A stretch of 64,000 nucleotides of DNA from UBA2040 sp041674745 (GTDB lineage Bacteria > Bacteroidota > Bacteroidia > Flavobacteriales_D > Crocinitomicaceae). A program made the position numbers and the translations under genes. The notes beneath the pieces are model-generated. The model was not told where the DNA came from. It ran no database searches and was given only the letters and a program-made list of their open reading frames with translations. The DNA lies in the NCBI GenBank assembly GCA_041674745.1, contig JBAYVD010000001.1, positions 558,001 through 622,000 of the forward strand, in the 5' to 3' direction. Positions 45,270-52,981 of this stretch are shown piece after piece (the stretch's first letter is position 1; every line of letters starts with the position of its first letter).

Positions 45270-46557
45270 CCTTGTAAACTGCCAAAACCCGTTCACGCGC
45301 CATTTTGTGTTCTACAATCGGTGGAGCATAAGCGGCAGTACCGTATTCAGGCACCCACTTTTTGACGTATTTCAGCTCTTTGTCGAATTTTTCGAGTTGG
45401 GCAGTTGGGTTGAAAACACGGAAGTAAGGAGCGGCATCGCAGCCAGAACCAGAAGCCCATTGCCAACCGCCAATGTTGCTGGCTAAATCAAAATCAAGGA
45501 GTTTTTCGGCAAAATAGGTTTCGCCCCATTTCCAATCAATCAGCAAGTGTTTTGTCAAGAAACTGGCTACGACCATGCGTACACGGTTGTGCATGTAGCC
45601 TGTTGCGTTGAGTTCGCGCATGCCGGCATCGACCAATGGGTAACCGGTTTTTCCTTCACACCAAGCTTGAAATTCGGTTTCATTGTTGCGCCAAAGGATG
45701 GCGTCGTATTGTTTTTTGAAAGAACCGGTTACCGAATGCGGAAAATGGAACAGAATGGCTTGATAGAAATCTCGCCAGATGAGTTCATTGAGGAAGGTTT
45801 CGTTCGTTTGAGCGGCTTGTCGCGCCAATTCTCGGATGCTGATGGTGCCAAAACGCAAATGCACACCCAAGTGACTCGTCCCCTTTTCAACCGCAGGAAA
45901 ATCTCTGGAAATGGAATAATTTGCCATGAATTTACTTGCATATTTCGGGGCAGGAATGGGATGCAATTCCGTTTCTTCAAACCCCATTTCTTTCAAATTG
46001 GGTAAGTCGAATGGGTTTTTCGAAATCCTCAAATGCGCAGCGTATTTTTCCGTTGGGTAGGAGGAAAGGTAGAAATCAGTCAATTTTTCCTTCCATTTGC
46101 GGCTGTAGGGCGTGAAAATCGTGTAGGGCAAACCATCGGGTTTTACGACTTCCGCTTTTTCAAAAATCACGTGATCTTTCGCTCCGATAAAATCGATGTT
46201 TTGATTTTTTAAGGTATCGAAAACTTCTTTGTCGCGCTGTTGCGCATACGGTTCGTAATCTCGGTTGGTATAAACGGTTGAAACATCCAATTCCGCAGCC
46301 AATTTGGGGATTTCAATGACTGGATTTCCATAAATTACTTTTAAATCGCTGCCAAAATTTTGGTAAACGGATTTTAATTCTTGAATGGCCTTGTGAATGA
46401 AAAGAATGCGTTGATCATTGGTAGGCAATTTGTCGAGAATGGTTTTGTCAAAGACAAAAACCGACTGAACACTTTCGTTTTCTTTCAACGCACGATACAA
46501 ACCAGCATTGTCGTGAAATCGCAAGTCGCGGCGATGCCAAAAAAGGGCTTTTTTCAT
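45256..46557 (-). CDS. phrB: Deoxyribodipyrimidine photolyase
   Basis: 433 residues of the photolyase/cryptochrome family. The N-terminal FWHRRDLRFHDNAGL begins the antenna-binding alpha/beta domain. The FAD domain has ELIWRDFYQAILFHFP, GKTGYPLVDAGMRELNATGYMHNR and WQWASGSGCDAAPYFRVFNP, which place it with class I CPD photolyases. It repairs UV dimers using blue light. It is the last gene of the sigma-crt-idi-PTPS operon, starting 3 bases after the pterin synthase gene. Confidence 0.95.
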   Translation of the reverse strand: MKKALFWHRRDLRFHDNAGLYRALKENESVQSVFVFDKTILDKLPTNDQRILFIHKAIQELKSVYQNFGSDLKVIYGNPVIEIPKLAAELDVSTVYTNRDYEPYAQQRDKEVFDTLKNQNIDFIGAKDHVIFEKAEVVKPDGLPYTIFTPYSRKWKEKLTDFYLSSYPTEKYAAHLRISKNPFDLPNLKEMGFEETELHPIPAPKYASKFMANYSISRDFPAVEKGTSHLGVHLRFGTISIRELARQAAQTNETFLNELIWRDFYQAILFHFPHSVTGSFKKQYDAILWRNNETEFQAWCEGKTGYPLVDAGMRELNATGYMHNRVRMVVASFLTKHLLIDWKWGETYFAEKLLDFDLASNIGGWQWASGSGCDAAPYFRVFNPTAQLEKFDKELKYVKKWVPEYGTAAYAPPIVEHKMARERVLAVYKEALN

Positions 46558-46560
46558 GGG

Positions 46561-46965
46561 TTATTCTCCCGAATATTCTACAATATTGTTTTCCGTTTCC
46601 CACAGTCGAATGGTCAATTTCAAAGAGGCAGGTAGTTTTTCGCGGATCAATTCCCATGCAATTTTCGCAATGTTTTCAGCTGTTGGATTGATTCCCTCAA
46701 ATTCTGGGACATCCAAGTTTAAATTGCGGTGGTCAAATTTATCCGTTACCTCGGATCGAATGATTGTTTTCAACGAACCCAGATCAATGACAAAACCTGT
46801 ATCTGGATTGATGGGTCCATCTACCCAGGTTTCAATCACATAATTGTGACCGTGGTAGTTGGGGTTGCTACATTTCCCAAAAAAGGCTAGATTTTCTTCA
46901 TCCGACCATTCTTTTTTGAACAATCGATGTGCCGCATTGAAGGTTTCTCTTCTTGCTACTTTCAT
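46561..46965 (-). CDS. 6-pyruvoyl-tetrahydropterin synthase-family protein (CX5HGH type)
   Basis: 134 residues from ATG at 46965, which overlaps the idi stop as ATGA. A longer frame from 47013 is possible but lacks family similarity. Zinc ligands are His 13 (NAAHRL), His 38 and His 40. The catalytic Cys 32 lies in CSNPNYHGH, i.e. C-x5-HGH, the spacing of animal-type PTPS. QueD enzymes usually have C-x3-HGH. It should convert dihydroneopterin triphosphate to 6-pyruvoyl-tetrahydropterin, although a queuosine role is not excluded. It lies between idi and photolyase. Confidence 0.88.
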   Translation of the reverse strand: MKVARRETFNAAHRLFKKEWSDEENLAFFGKCSNPNYHGHNYVIETWVDGPINPDTGFVIDLGSLKTIIRSEVTDKFDHRNLNLDVPEFEGINPTAENIAKIAWELIREKLPASLKLTIRLWETENNIVEYSGE

Positions 46966-47522
46966 GCTTTTTGGAATTTGTGTTGCTCTAAATTGGTGGA
47001 AATTTTCTCCCAATGGTTGAGCATAATTAGTTTGAACCAGGCTGAAAATTGTTCAGGATGATTTTCGATTTCTTTGTTTAATTCCGGAACAGTAATAAAT
47101 TTCAATTCAGAAACTTCTGCCGGGTTGAGCCAACCAAGTTCATTTGATTTACCCACCAAAACATGATCCAATTCGTTTTCAATCAAATGATTTTCAAAAA
47201 TCACTTTGTATTCAAATGAAAAAACGGGTTGAACCACTGCTTTTAGCGATAGCTCTTCCATTAATCTTCGTTCTGCGGCTTCTTCCAAGGATTCATTCGG
47301 CGCGGGATGACTGCAGCAAGAGTTTGACCAAAGTCCAGCTGAATGGTATTTTGAATCGGCTCTTTTTTGAATCAGCATTTCTCCTTCATCGTTGAACAAG
47401 AAAACCGAAAATGCACGGTGCAACACACCTCGTTCGTGCGCCTCTAGTTTTTCCATTGCGCCCAATACGTTGTCAAAAGAGTCAACTAAAACTACTTCGT
47501 TATAATTTATCGACTGCGTCAT
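46962..47522 (-). CDS. idi: Isopentenyl-diphosphate delta-isomerase, type I
   Basis: 186 residues of the Nudix-fold IDI-1 family. The HRAFSVFLFNDEGEMLIQKRA opening, the catalytic Cys in SNSCCSHP (about 69/70) and the REL-like EEAAERRLMEEL helix are present. It interconverts IPP and DMAPP and feeds the carotenoid genes upstream. It overlaps crtB by one base (TAATG) and the pterin synthase by four. Confidence 0.94.
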   Translation of the reverse strand: MTQSINYNEVVLVDSFDNVLGAMEKLEAHERGVLHRAFSVFLFNDEGEMLIQKRADSKYHSAGLWSNSCCSHPAPNESLEEAAERRLMEELSLKAVVQPVFSFEYKVIFENHLIENELDHVLVGKSNELGWLNPAEVSELKFITVPELNKEIENHPEQFSAWFKLIMLNHWEKISTNLEQHKFQKA

Positions 47523-48358
47523 TACAAAAGGTTCAAATTGTGTCGAACATAAGATGTAACAAACAATCGGTATTTTTTGTTGTCAGGAATCCGAATTCTT
47601 TGGTTGAGAATTTTATGAGGCTCAGTTCCTTTTATTTTCTGGAACAGTTTGTAATAATATTTATAGGCCATGTAAACCCCAAATCGAGCGTTTTTAGGCA
47701 ATTGCTTAATGCCTTCGTAGCCGGATTGAAAATCCTTTTCAATGTCTTCCTCTATTTCTTTTTTGATGGTCGCGTTGAAAACAGCAATATCAATTCCAGG
47801 AAAATAAGTTCTGCCAAGCTCTTTGTAATCAGCCCGCAAGTCGCGTAGAAAGTTGATTTTTTGAAAGGCGGAGCCGAGTTTCATGGCGGCTGGTTTTAGA
47901 CGTAGGTATTCTTTTTCATCTCCACGAACGAAAACTTTCAAGCACATCAAACCAACTACTTCTGCCGAACCAAGAATGTATTTTTCGTATTCAGCTTGGC
48001 TGTAAACGCGGTCTTCCAAATCCATTTCCATCGAATTCAGGAATGTTTCAATCAAGTCCAATGGAATATTGTATTCATTGACCGACCATTGAAAGCTATT
48101 CAAAATAGGATTCAAGGATATCTTGTCCTCAATCGCTTTGTAGGTTTGATTTTTAAAATCTTTGAGCAATTCTTTTTTGTCAAAACCATGAAAGGAGTCA
48201 ACGATTTCATCTGCAAAACGAACAAAACCGTAAATGCCGTAAATCGGTCTGTGTAGATCTTTGCTCAGAAAGCGAATACCCAACGAAAATGACGTGCTGT
48301 ACCTTTTGGTGGTCAGTTCACTGATGTCGTAAGAAAGGGTATCAAAAAATGCTTTCAT
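47522..48358 (-). CDS. crtB: Phytoene synthase
   Basis: 278 residues of the squalene/phytoene synthase family. The first Asp-rich motif is ADEIVDS (near 51-57) and the second is NFLRDLRADYKELGRTYFP, the usual class signature. It condenses two geranylgeranyl diphosphates to phytoene. It lies 9 bases after crtI and overlaps idi by one base, in the same minus-strand operon. Confidence 0.95.
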   Translation of the reverse strand: MKAFFDTLSYDISELTTKRYSTSFSLGIRFLSKDLHRPIYGIYGFVRFADEIVDSFHGFDKKELLKDFKNQTYKAIEDKISLNPILNSFQWSVNEYNIPLDLIETFLNSMEMDLEDRVYSQAEYEKYILGSAEVVGLMCLKVFVRGDEKEYLRLKPAAMKLGSAFQKINFLRDLRADYKELGRTYFPGIDIAVFNATIKKEIEEDIEKDFQSGYEGIKQLPKNARFGVYMAYKYYYKLFQKIKGTEPHKILNQRIRIPDNKKYRLFVTSYVRHNLNLL

Positions 48359-48367
48359 TTAATTCGA

Positions 48368-49840
48368 CTAATTTAAATCTTTTATTATTTGTTTCGCTAC
48401 CACTTCACCAGAAATAATTGTTGGCGGAATACCTGGGCCCGGAACGGTCAACTGACCAGAGTAATACATATTCGTCAATTTCTTGCTTTTCAATCTGGGT
48501 TTCAAGATGGCTGTTTGGCGTAATGTATTGGCCAATCCATAAGCGTTTCCTTTGAACGAATTGTAATCCATTTTGAAATCGTCTAAACAAAAAGAACGTT
48601 TGTAAACAATATTGTCTTGAATTTTTTCACCTGTTCTGGCTTCCAATCGTTTCAAAAGCAATTCAAAATACGCCGCTCGTTTTTCTTCACTGTCTTCCAA
48701 ATCAGGAGCAATGGGCATCAAGAAAAACAAATTCTCATGACCTTCTGGTGCCGTTGTGGGATCCGTTAAGGAAGAAACACACATGTAAAACAATGGTGAA
48801 CTTGGCCAAGCTGGATTTTCGTAAATTTCATCTGCATGAATCGAAAAATCAGTATCGAAAAATAAGTTGTGGTGTTTTAAATTTTTCACACGACGATTGA
48901 TGCCGACGTAAAAAATCAAACAAGAAGGAGCCAAGGTTCGTTTGTCCCAATATTTCTCAGAATAATTGGCATTTTTGCCTAATAATTTTTGATCCGTGTG
49001 GTGATAATCGGCTCCAGAAATAACGATATCGACCGCATAAGGCTGCACATTCGTTTCTACTGTGGTGATTTTTTTGTTGGCGGTTGTGAAAGAGAGTACT
49101 TCTGTATTTTTAATGATTTTCACTCCTTGGTCCAACGCGATTTTCTCAAAAGCTTCGATGATTTTGTACATTCCACCCATCGGATACCATGTTCCCAATG
49201 AAATATCAGCATAATTCATCAAAGAATACAAAGCTGGCGTTTTGGCAGGAGTTGCACCTAAAAATAGCACGTGAAATTCGAGAAATTCTAAAATTTTTGG
49301 GTGTTTGAAATAGCTTCGAACGTGTTTGGAAAAGGATTTAAGGATATGCATGCTGAACAAACCTTTCAAAATTCGCATGTCGGCGAATTCGGACAATTTC
49401 AAACTTGGTTTGTGAACCAAGTCTTGCATACCTACTTCGTATTTGTATTTTGCTTCCTTCAGGAATTTCGCTAAATTTTTTGAACTACCGGGTTCTAAAT
49501 TTTCGAACCATTGATTGAGCTCCTCCATGTCGGCAGGAATATCATCATGCAGTCCATCTTGCCAGTAAATTCGGTAAGAAGGATCGATTCTTTTTAAATC
49601 GTAAAAATCAGCCGTTGTTTTGCCAAATTGATTGTAGAATCGTTCAAAAACATCTGGCATCCAATACCAAGTTGGTCCCATGTCGAAACGAAAACCGTCC
49701 ACTTCAAAAACCCTCGCACGACCACCGACGGAATCATTTTTTTCAAGAATCGTGACGTCAAAGCCTTCTTTGGCTAAAAAACTTCCGGCAGAAAGGGAAG
49801 ATATTCCCGATCCTACAATGATTACCTTTTTTTTGGGCAT
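48368..49840 (-). CDS. crtI: Phytoene desaturase
   Basis: 490 residues. The N-terminal FAD motif is VGSGISSLSAGSFLAKEGFD, followed by VGGRARVFEVDGFRFDMGPTW. The C-terminal GQLTVPGPGIPPTIISGE is characteristic of CrtI. It converts phytoene to lycopene. It is the second gene of the operon, 6 bases after the ECF sigma gene. A second family member with CrtD-like character is at 17978-19456. Confidence 0.95.
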   Translation of the reverse strand: MPKKKVIIVGSGISSLSAGSFLAKEGFDVTILEKNDSVGGRARVFEVDGFRFDMGPTWYWMPDVFERFYNQFGKTTADFYDLKRIDPSYRIYWQDGLHDDIPADMEELNQWFENLEPGSSKNLAKFLKEAKYKYEVGMQDLVHKPSLKLSEFADMRILKGLFSMHILKSFSKHVRSYFKHPKILEFLEFHVLFLGATPAKTPALYSLMNYADISLGTWYPMGGMYKIIEAFEKIALDQGVKIIKNTEVLSFTTANKKITTVETNVQPYAVDIVISGADYHHTDQKLLGKNANYSEKYWDKRTLAPSCLIFYVGINRRVKNLKHHNLFFDTDFSIHADEIYENPAWPSSPLFYMCVSSLTDPTTAPEGHENLFFLMPIAPDLEDSEEKRAAYFELLLKRLEARTGEKIQDNIVYKRSFCLDDFKMDYNSFKGNAYGLANTLRQTAILKPRLKSKKLTNMYYSGQLTVPGPGIPPTIISGEVVAKQIIKDLN

Positions 49841-49846
49841 GAGAAA

Positions 49847-50353
49847 TTAGTTGTTTTCGTATTCAGGTAAACTGTTCATTAATTTTTGTCGGGCAATGAA
49901 AATTCGACTTTTCACGGTTCCTATGGGTATGGTTAATTCTTCTGCAATTTCTTTGTATTTGAATCCAAGAAAGTGCATTTCGAAGGGTTTTTTATATTCC
50001 TCGTCCAAATTAGTAATTTTTTCTTGTATCTCTTGAGCAATGAGCAAATTCTCAGGGCTATTTCCATTCGAACTAGCCTGATTTAAAAGGTAACTCTCTT
50101 CCGAATTGTCAAAAATCGTTTTGGCTTTCATTTTTCTGCGGTACTGGTTGATGAAAATATTCCGCATAATGGTGAAAACCCACGCTTTGAAGTTTGTTTT
50201 GGGCGTATAGTAAGTTCTATAAATGAAGGCCTTCATCATGGTTTCTTGTGTCAAATCTTTTGCGTCATCTTCATTTTTGGTGAATTGATAAGCAAATGAC
50301 TTTAAATACGATTCCAAATCGATCAAGGCTGAATTGAATTCCAATGTTGACAT
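49847..50353 (-). CDS. ECF-type RNA polymerase sigma factor
   Basis: 168 residues with sigma region 2 (YQFTKNEDDAKDLTQETMMKAF) and region 4 (LGFKYKEIAEELTIPIGTVKSRIFIARQKL); regions 1 and 3 are absent. It is the first gene of the carotenoid/photolyase operon. No anti-sigma gene is next to it, so regulation is likely to act on its transcription, through the inverted repeat immediately upstream. Carotenoid clusters led by an ECF sigma are known in flavobacteria and in the LitR/CarH systems of other phyla. Confidence 0.94.
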   Translation of the reverse strand: MSTLEFNSALIDLESYLKSFAYQFTKNEDDAKDLTQETMMKAFIYRTYYTPKTNFKAWVFTIMRNIFINQYRRKMKAKTIFDNSEESYLLNQASSNGNSPENLLIAQEIQEKITNLDEEYKKPFEMHFLGFKYKEIAEELTIPIGTVKSRIFIARQKLMNSLPEYENN

Positions 50354-50376
50354 ATCTTCAAAAATTGTTTACAGGA

Positions 50377-50384
50377 CAAATGTA
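50377..50384 (-). promoter_or_regulatory. -7 promoter box of the sigma-carotenoid-photolyase operon
   Basis: TACATTTG on the minus strand is an exact TAnnTTTG match, 23 bases before the ATG at 50353. There is no TTTG at the expected -33 position; that space is occupied by the inverted repeat at 50389-50426. Confidence 0.62.
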
Positions 50385-50388
50385 AATC

Positions 50389-50425
50389 ATTTTGTTTAAC
50401 TTTTCTATTAAAAAGTTAAACAAAA
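50389..50425. promoter_or_regulatory. Palindromic operator candidate upstream of the ECF sigma gene
   Basis: ATTTTGTTTAACTTTT (50389-50404) is repeated perfectly in inverse at 50411-50426, with a ~6-base spacer. The half-site core is GTTTAAC/GTTAAAC. It begins 4 bases upstream of the -7 box and covers the -33 region, so a bound regulator would block or replace polymerase contacts. MerR/CarH-like light regulators are an obvious candidate, but no such gene is in the window. Confidence 0.65.
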
Positions 50426-50521
50426 TATATTTTCACATAATTTGGCAAAAGGCAAAAAGAAGATTAACACATGAAATTCGATTGCAAAAGGAGGAGAAAG
50501 TGCCGTAAATGTTGGTTCAAT

Positions 50522-50562
50522 AAAAAAATAGGGCTAAAATTACAGGGCCCTAAAATTTTTTT
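50522..50562. terminator. Bidirectional rho-independent terminator (purK side)
   Basis: TAGGGC (50529-50534) pairs with GCCCTA (50547-50552). On the minus strand a run of seven T follows, and on the plus strand there is a run of T at 50556-50562. It lies 22 bases after the purK stop at 50584 and separates purK from the sigma operon promoter. Between here and the operator (50427-50521) I see nothing else. Confidence 0.75.
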
Positions 50563-50583
50563 AAAAGATGTGGTTGTTTTAAA

Positions 50584-51726
50584 TTAAGCCTTCACTTTTA
50601 GATTTTCCTGCACAATTCGGGCGTTCTTTTTGGCGGTTTCAATTTCGGATGAGGTTACCGTAACATGACCCATTTTGCGAAAGGGTTTGGTGGTTTCTTT
50701 TCCATAGAGATGAATGTGGACTCCTGGCATGGAAATCGCCTCTTGCAACCCTTCATATATCGCACTTCCTTCGTAATTTTTTTCTCCGAGCAAATTGATC
50801 ATGACGGCAGGCTGCGTTATTTTAGTAGAACCCAATGGCCAATTCAGTATGGAACGAAGGTGCTGTTCGAATTGAGAAGTTTCATTTCCCTCAATGGTTT
50901 GGTGTCCGCTGTTGTGTGGACGAGGAGCAATTTCATTGACCAGTAATTCGTTGTCATTGGTCAAAAACATTTCAACCGCTAGAATACCGACGATTCCAAT
51001 TTTTTCTGCCACCAAAATGGCTAATTCTTGTGCTTTTTGTTCTATTTCGGCAGTGATGTTAGCGGGAGAGAATAGAAATTCAACCAAATTGGCTTCTGGA
51101 TTGAATTCACATTCTACAGAAGGATAAACGGCCGTTTCGCCTTTGAGATTTCGAACAACAATTACAGACAATTCTTTTTGAAACGGAATTTTGTTTTCCA
51201 AAACGGAAGGAGCGTCAAACAATTTGCTCCAATCGTTTTCTGTTGAAACCACTTGTACTCCTTTTCCGTCGTATCCTCCCGTTCTCAGCTTTTGAACGAA
51301 GGGAACCTGTGCTTTTTTCTTGGCTTCTTCAGCGTTTGCCACCAATTGAAATGGAGCTGTTGGAATCTTATTATCAGCGTAAAATTGTTTTTGAATGCCT
51401 TTGTCTTTGATCATGGAAAGCACATGTGGCTGCGGAAAAACAAGTATTCCTTCTTTTTCCAATTTTTCCAATGCTGCAATATTGACATTTTCAATTTCAA
51501 TGGTTACCAAGGATTTATCTTTTCCAAAAGCATAAACCGCATCGAAATCGTTTAAATCTCCAACTTGAAAACTGGCCGCTAAGGTAGAGCAAGGTGCGTT
51601 GACATCTGGGTCCAAACAATGAACGTGAACATCATAATTCATCGCTTCTTGAATAAGCATTCGGCCCAATTGACCGCCACCTAGCATACCCAAACGAAAA
51701 TTTTTACCGTAGCATTTTCCTTCCAT
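50584..51726 (-). CDS. purK: N5-carboxyaminoimidazole ribonucleotide synthase (PurK)
   Basis: 380 residues of the ATP-grasp superfamily. The N-terminal LGMLGGGQLGRML, the FVQKLRTGGYDGKGV loop and the EIAPRPHNSGHQTIE signature are diagnostic. With ATP and bicarbonate it makes N5-CAIR, the substrate of PurE (10625-11104). It is a single gene, divergent from the HPRT-Adk fusion, with a terminator after it and a -7 box almost touching its ATG. Confidence 0.97.
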   Translation of the reverse strand: MEGKCYGKNFRLGMLGGGQLGRMLIQEAMNYDVHVHCLDPDVNAPCSTLAASFQVGDLNDFDAVYAFGKDKSLVTIEIENVNIAALEKLEKEGILVFPQPHVLSMIKDKGIQKQFYADNKIPTAPFQLVANAEEAKKKAQVPFVQKLRTGGYDGKGVQVVSTENDWSKLFDAPSVLENKIPFQKELSVIVVRNLKGETAVYPSVECEFNPEANLVEFLFSPANITAEIEQKAQELAILVAEKIGIVGILAVEMFLTNDNELLVNEIAPRPHNSGHQTIEGNETSQFEQHLRSILNWPLGSTKITQPAVMINLLGEKNYEGSAIYEGLQEAISMPGVHIHLYGKETTKPFRKMGHVTVTSSEIETAKKNARIVQENLKVKA

Positions 51727-51730
51727 GTTG

Positions 51731-51738
51731 CAAAGATA
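51731..51738 (-). promoter_or_regulatory. -7 promoter box of purK
   Basis: TATCTTTG on the minus strand matches TAnnTTTG exactly and ends 4 bases before the ATG. Transcription would start at or very near the start codon. Confidence 0.55.
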
Positions 51739-51807
51739 TAAATCTTCTGAACAGATTGTACTTCAAGGAAAGTCAATGAAAAGGTCAATAAATTCGTAAG
51801 TTTTCAT

Positions 51808-51815
51808 TAATTTTG
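51808..51815 (+). promoter_or_regulatory. -7 promoter box of the HPRT-Adk gene
   Basis: TAATTTTG matches TAnnTTTG exactly, 11 bases before the ATG at 51827. Confidence 0.55.
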
Positions 51816-51826
51816 CACCTCAATTC

Positions 51827-52957
51827 ATGGCAGACGTGATTCAAATTTTAGACAAAACCTTCGTTCCTTTTCTCAAAGCAGATGAAATTAAGGCCGAAGT
51901 TACTTCATTAGCGAAGAGCTTAAACGAAGAGTACCGAGGCAAAGACGTTTTATTCATTGCTATTTTGAACGGTGCTTTTATGTTTGCTTCTGATTTGTTC
52001 AAGGAAATTACCTTGCCCTGCGCGATTAGCTTTATAAAAGTTAGTTCGTATGTGGGTATGTCATCGTCGGGTCGAGTGGATGAAATTATCGGTTTGACGA
52101 CCGATATAAAAAATAAGCACGTCATTATTCTAGAAGATATTGTTGATACAGGAACGACCATTGAAAAGGTGAAAACCCTTTTGAATTTGGAGAAGCCTTC
52201 ATCAATAGAAGTTTGTACACTTTTATTCAAACCGGATGCGTTTCGAGAAAAAGAAATTCCTAAATTTATCGGATTCTCAATTCCCAACAAATTTGTAGTC
52301 GGTTACGGTTTGGATTATGACGAGTTGGGGCGAAACTTAGGAGAAATTTATCAATTAAAAGAGGGATCTAATCCACCAAGAAATATGTTGAATATCGTTT
52401 TATTCGGACCTCCCGGGGCAGGAAAAGGAACGCAAGCGGAGCGTTTGATTGAAAAATATGGTTTGTCGCACTTATCTACAGGCGATGTTTTTCGATACAA
52501 CATTAAAAACAACACAGAATTGGGTCAATTGGCACAAAGCTATATGAGTCAAGGGCATTTGGTGCCGGACGAAGTAACGATTAAAATGTTGCAAGCGGAG
52601 GTGATGAAACAGCCAGGTAGCAAAGGTTTTATTTTTGATGGTTTCCCTCGAACAAATGCGCAAGCTGCAGCGTTGGATGAGTTGCTTTCTGGAATGAATT
52701 CTTCTATTTCGGTTATGTTGGCTTTGGAAGTCGAAGACGAAGAGTTGAAAACGAGATTGATCAAACGAGCAGAAAGCAGTGGAAGAGCAGACGATGCAGA
52801 TCCGGCTATTATTGCCAATCGTTTGAATGTATATAAAAATGAGACGGAGCCTGTAAAAGCCTATTACCAAACACAAAACAAATTTGTGGGAATTAATGGC
52901 TTAGGTTCTATTGATGATATTACGGAACTTTTGTTCCAAGCGATCGATTCGCTGTAA
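51827..52957 (+). CDS. adk: Hypoxanthine phosphoribosyltransferase-adenylate kinase fusion
   Basis: 376 residues in two enzymes. Residues 1-180 are a hypoxanthine/guanine phosphoribosyltransferase with the PRPP loop LEDIVDTGTT and VGYGLDYDELGRNL. From Met 187 there is a complete short adenylate kinase with P-loop GPPGAGKGTQ (193-202), HLSTGDVFR and FDGFPRT. The Adk part is of normal stand-alone length, and Met 187 (ATG at 52385) could serve as an internal start. I recall this fusion in some Bacteroidota. It leads an operon-like run with obgE, PAP2 and crcB. Confidence 0.94.
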   Translation: MADVIQILDKTFVPFLKADEIKAEVTSLAKSLNEEYRGKDVLFIAILNGAFMFASDLFKEITLPCAISFIKVSSYVGMSSSGRVDEIIGLTTDIKNKHVIILEDIVDTGTTIEKVKTLLNLEKPSSIEVCTLLFKPDAFREKEIPKFIGFSIPNKFVVGYGLDYDELGRNLGEIYQLKEGSNPPRNMLNIVLFGPPGAGKGTQAERLIEKYGLSHLSTGDVFRYNIKNNTELGQLAQSYMSQGHLVPDEVTIKMLQAEVMKQPGSKGFIFDGFPRTNAQAAALDELLSGMNSSISVMLALEVEDEELKTRLIKRAESSGRADDADPAIIANRLNVYKNETEPVKAYYQTQNKFVGINGLGSIDDITELLFQAIDSL

Positions 52958-52981
52958 AATCGACACTAAAGAATTTCCCCA

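Noticed and set aside
45547..46005. A 152-codon plus-strand frame opposite the photolyase gene
   Set aside because: Antisense shadow of conserved photolyase motifs; no independent support.
46965..47013. Upstream start of the pterin synthase at 47013
   Set aside because: The added 16 residues lie within the idi coding sequence and do not resemble the family; the ATG at 46965 forms an ATGA overlap with the idi stop.
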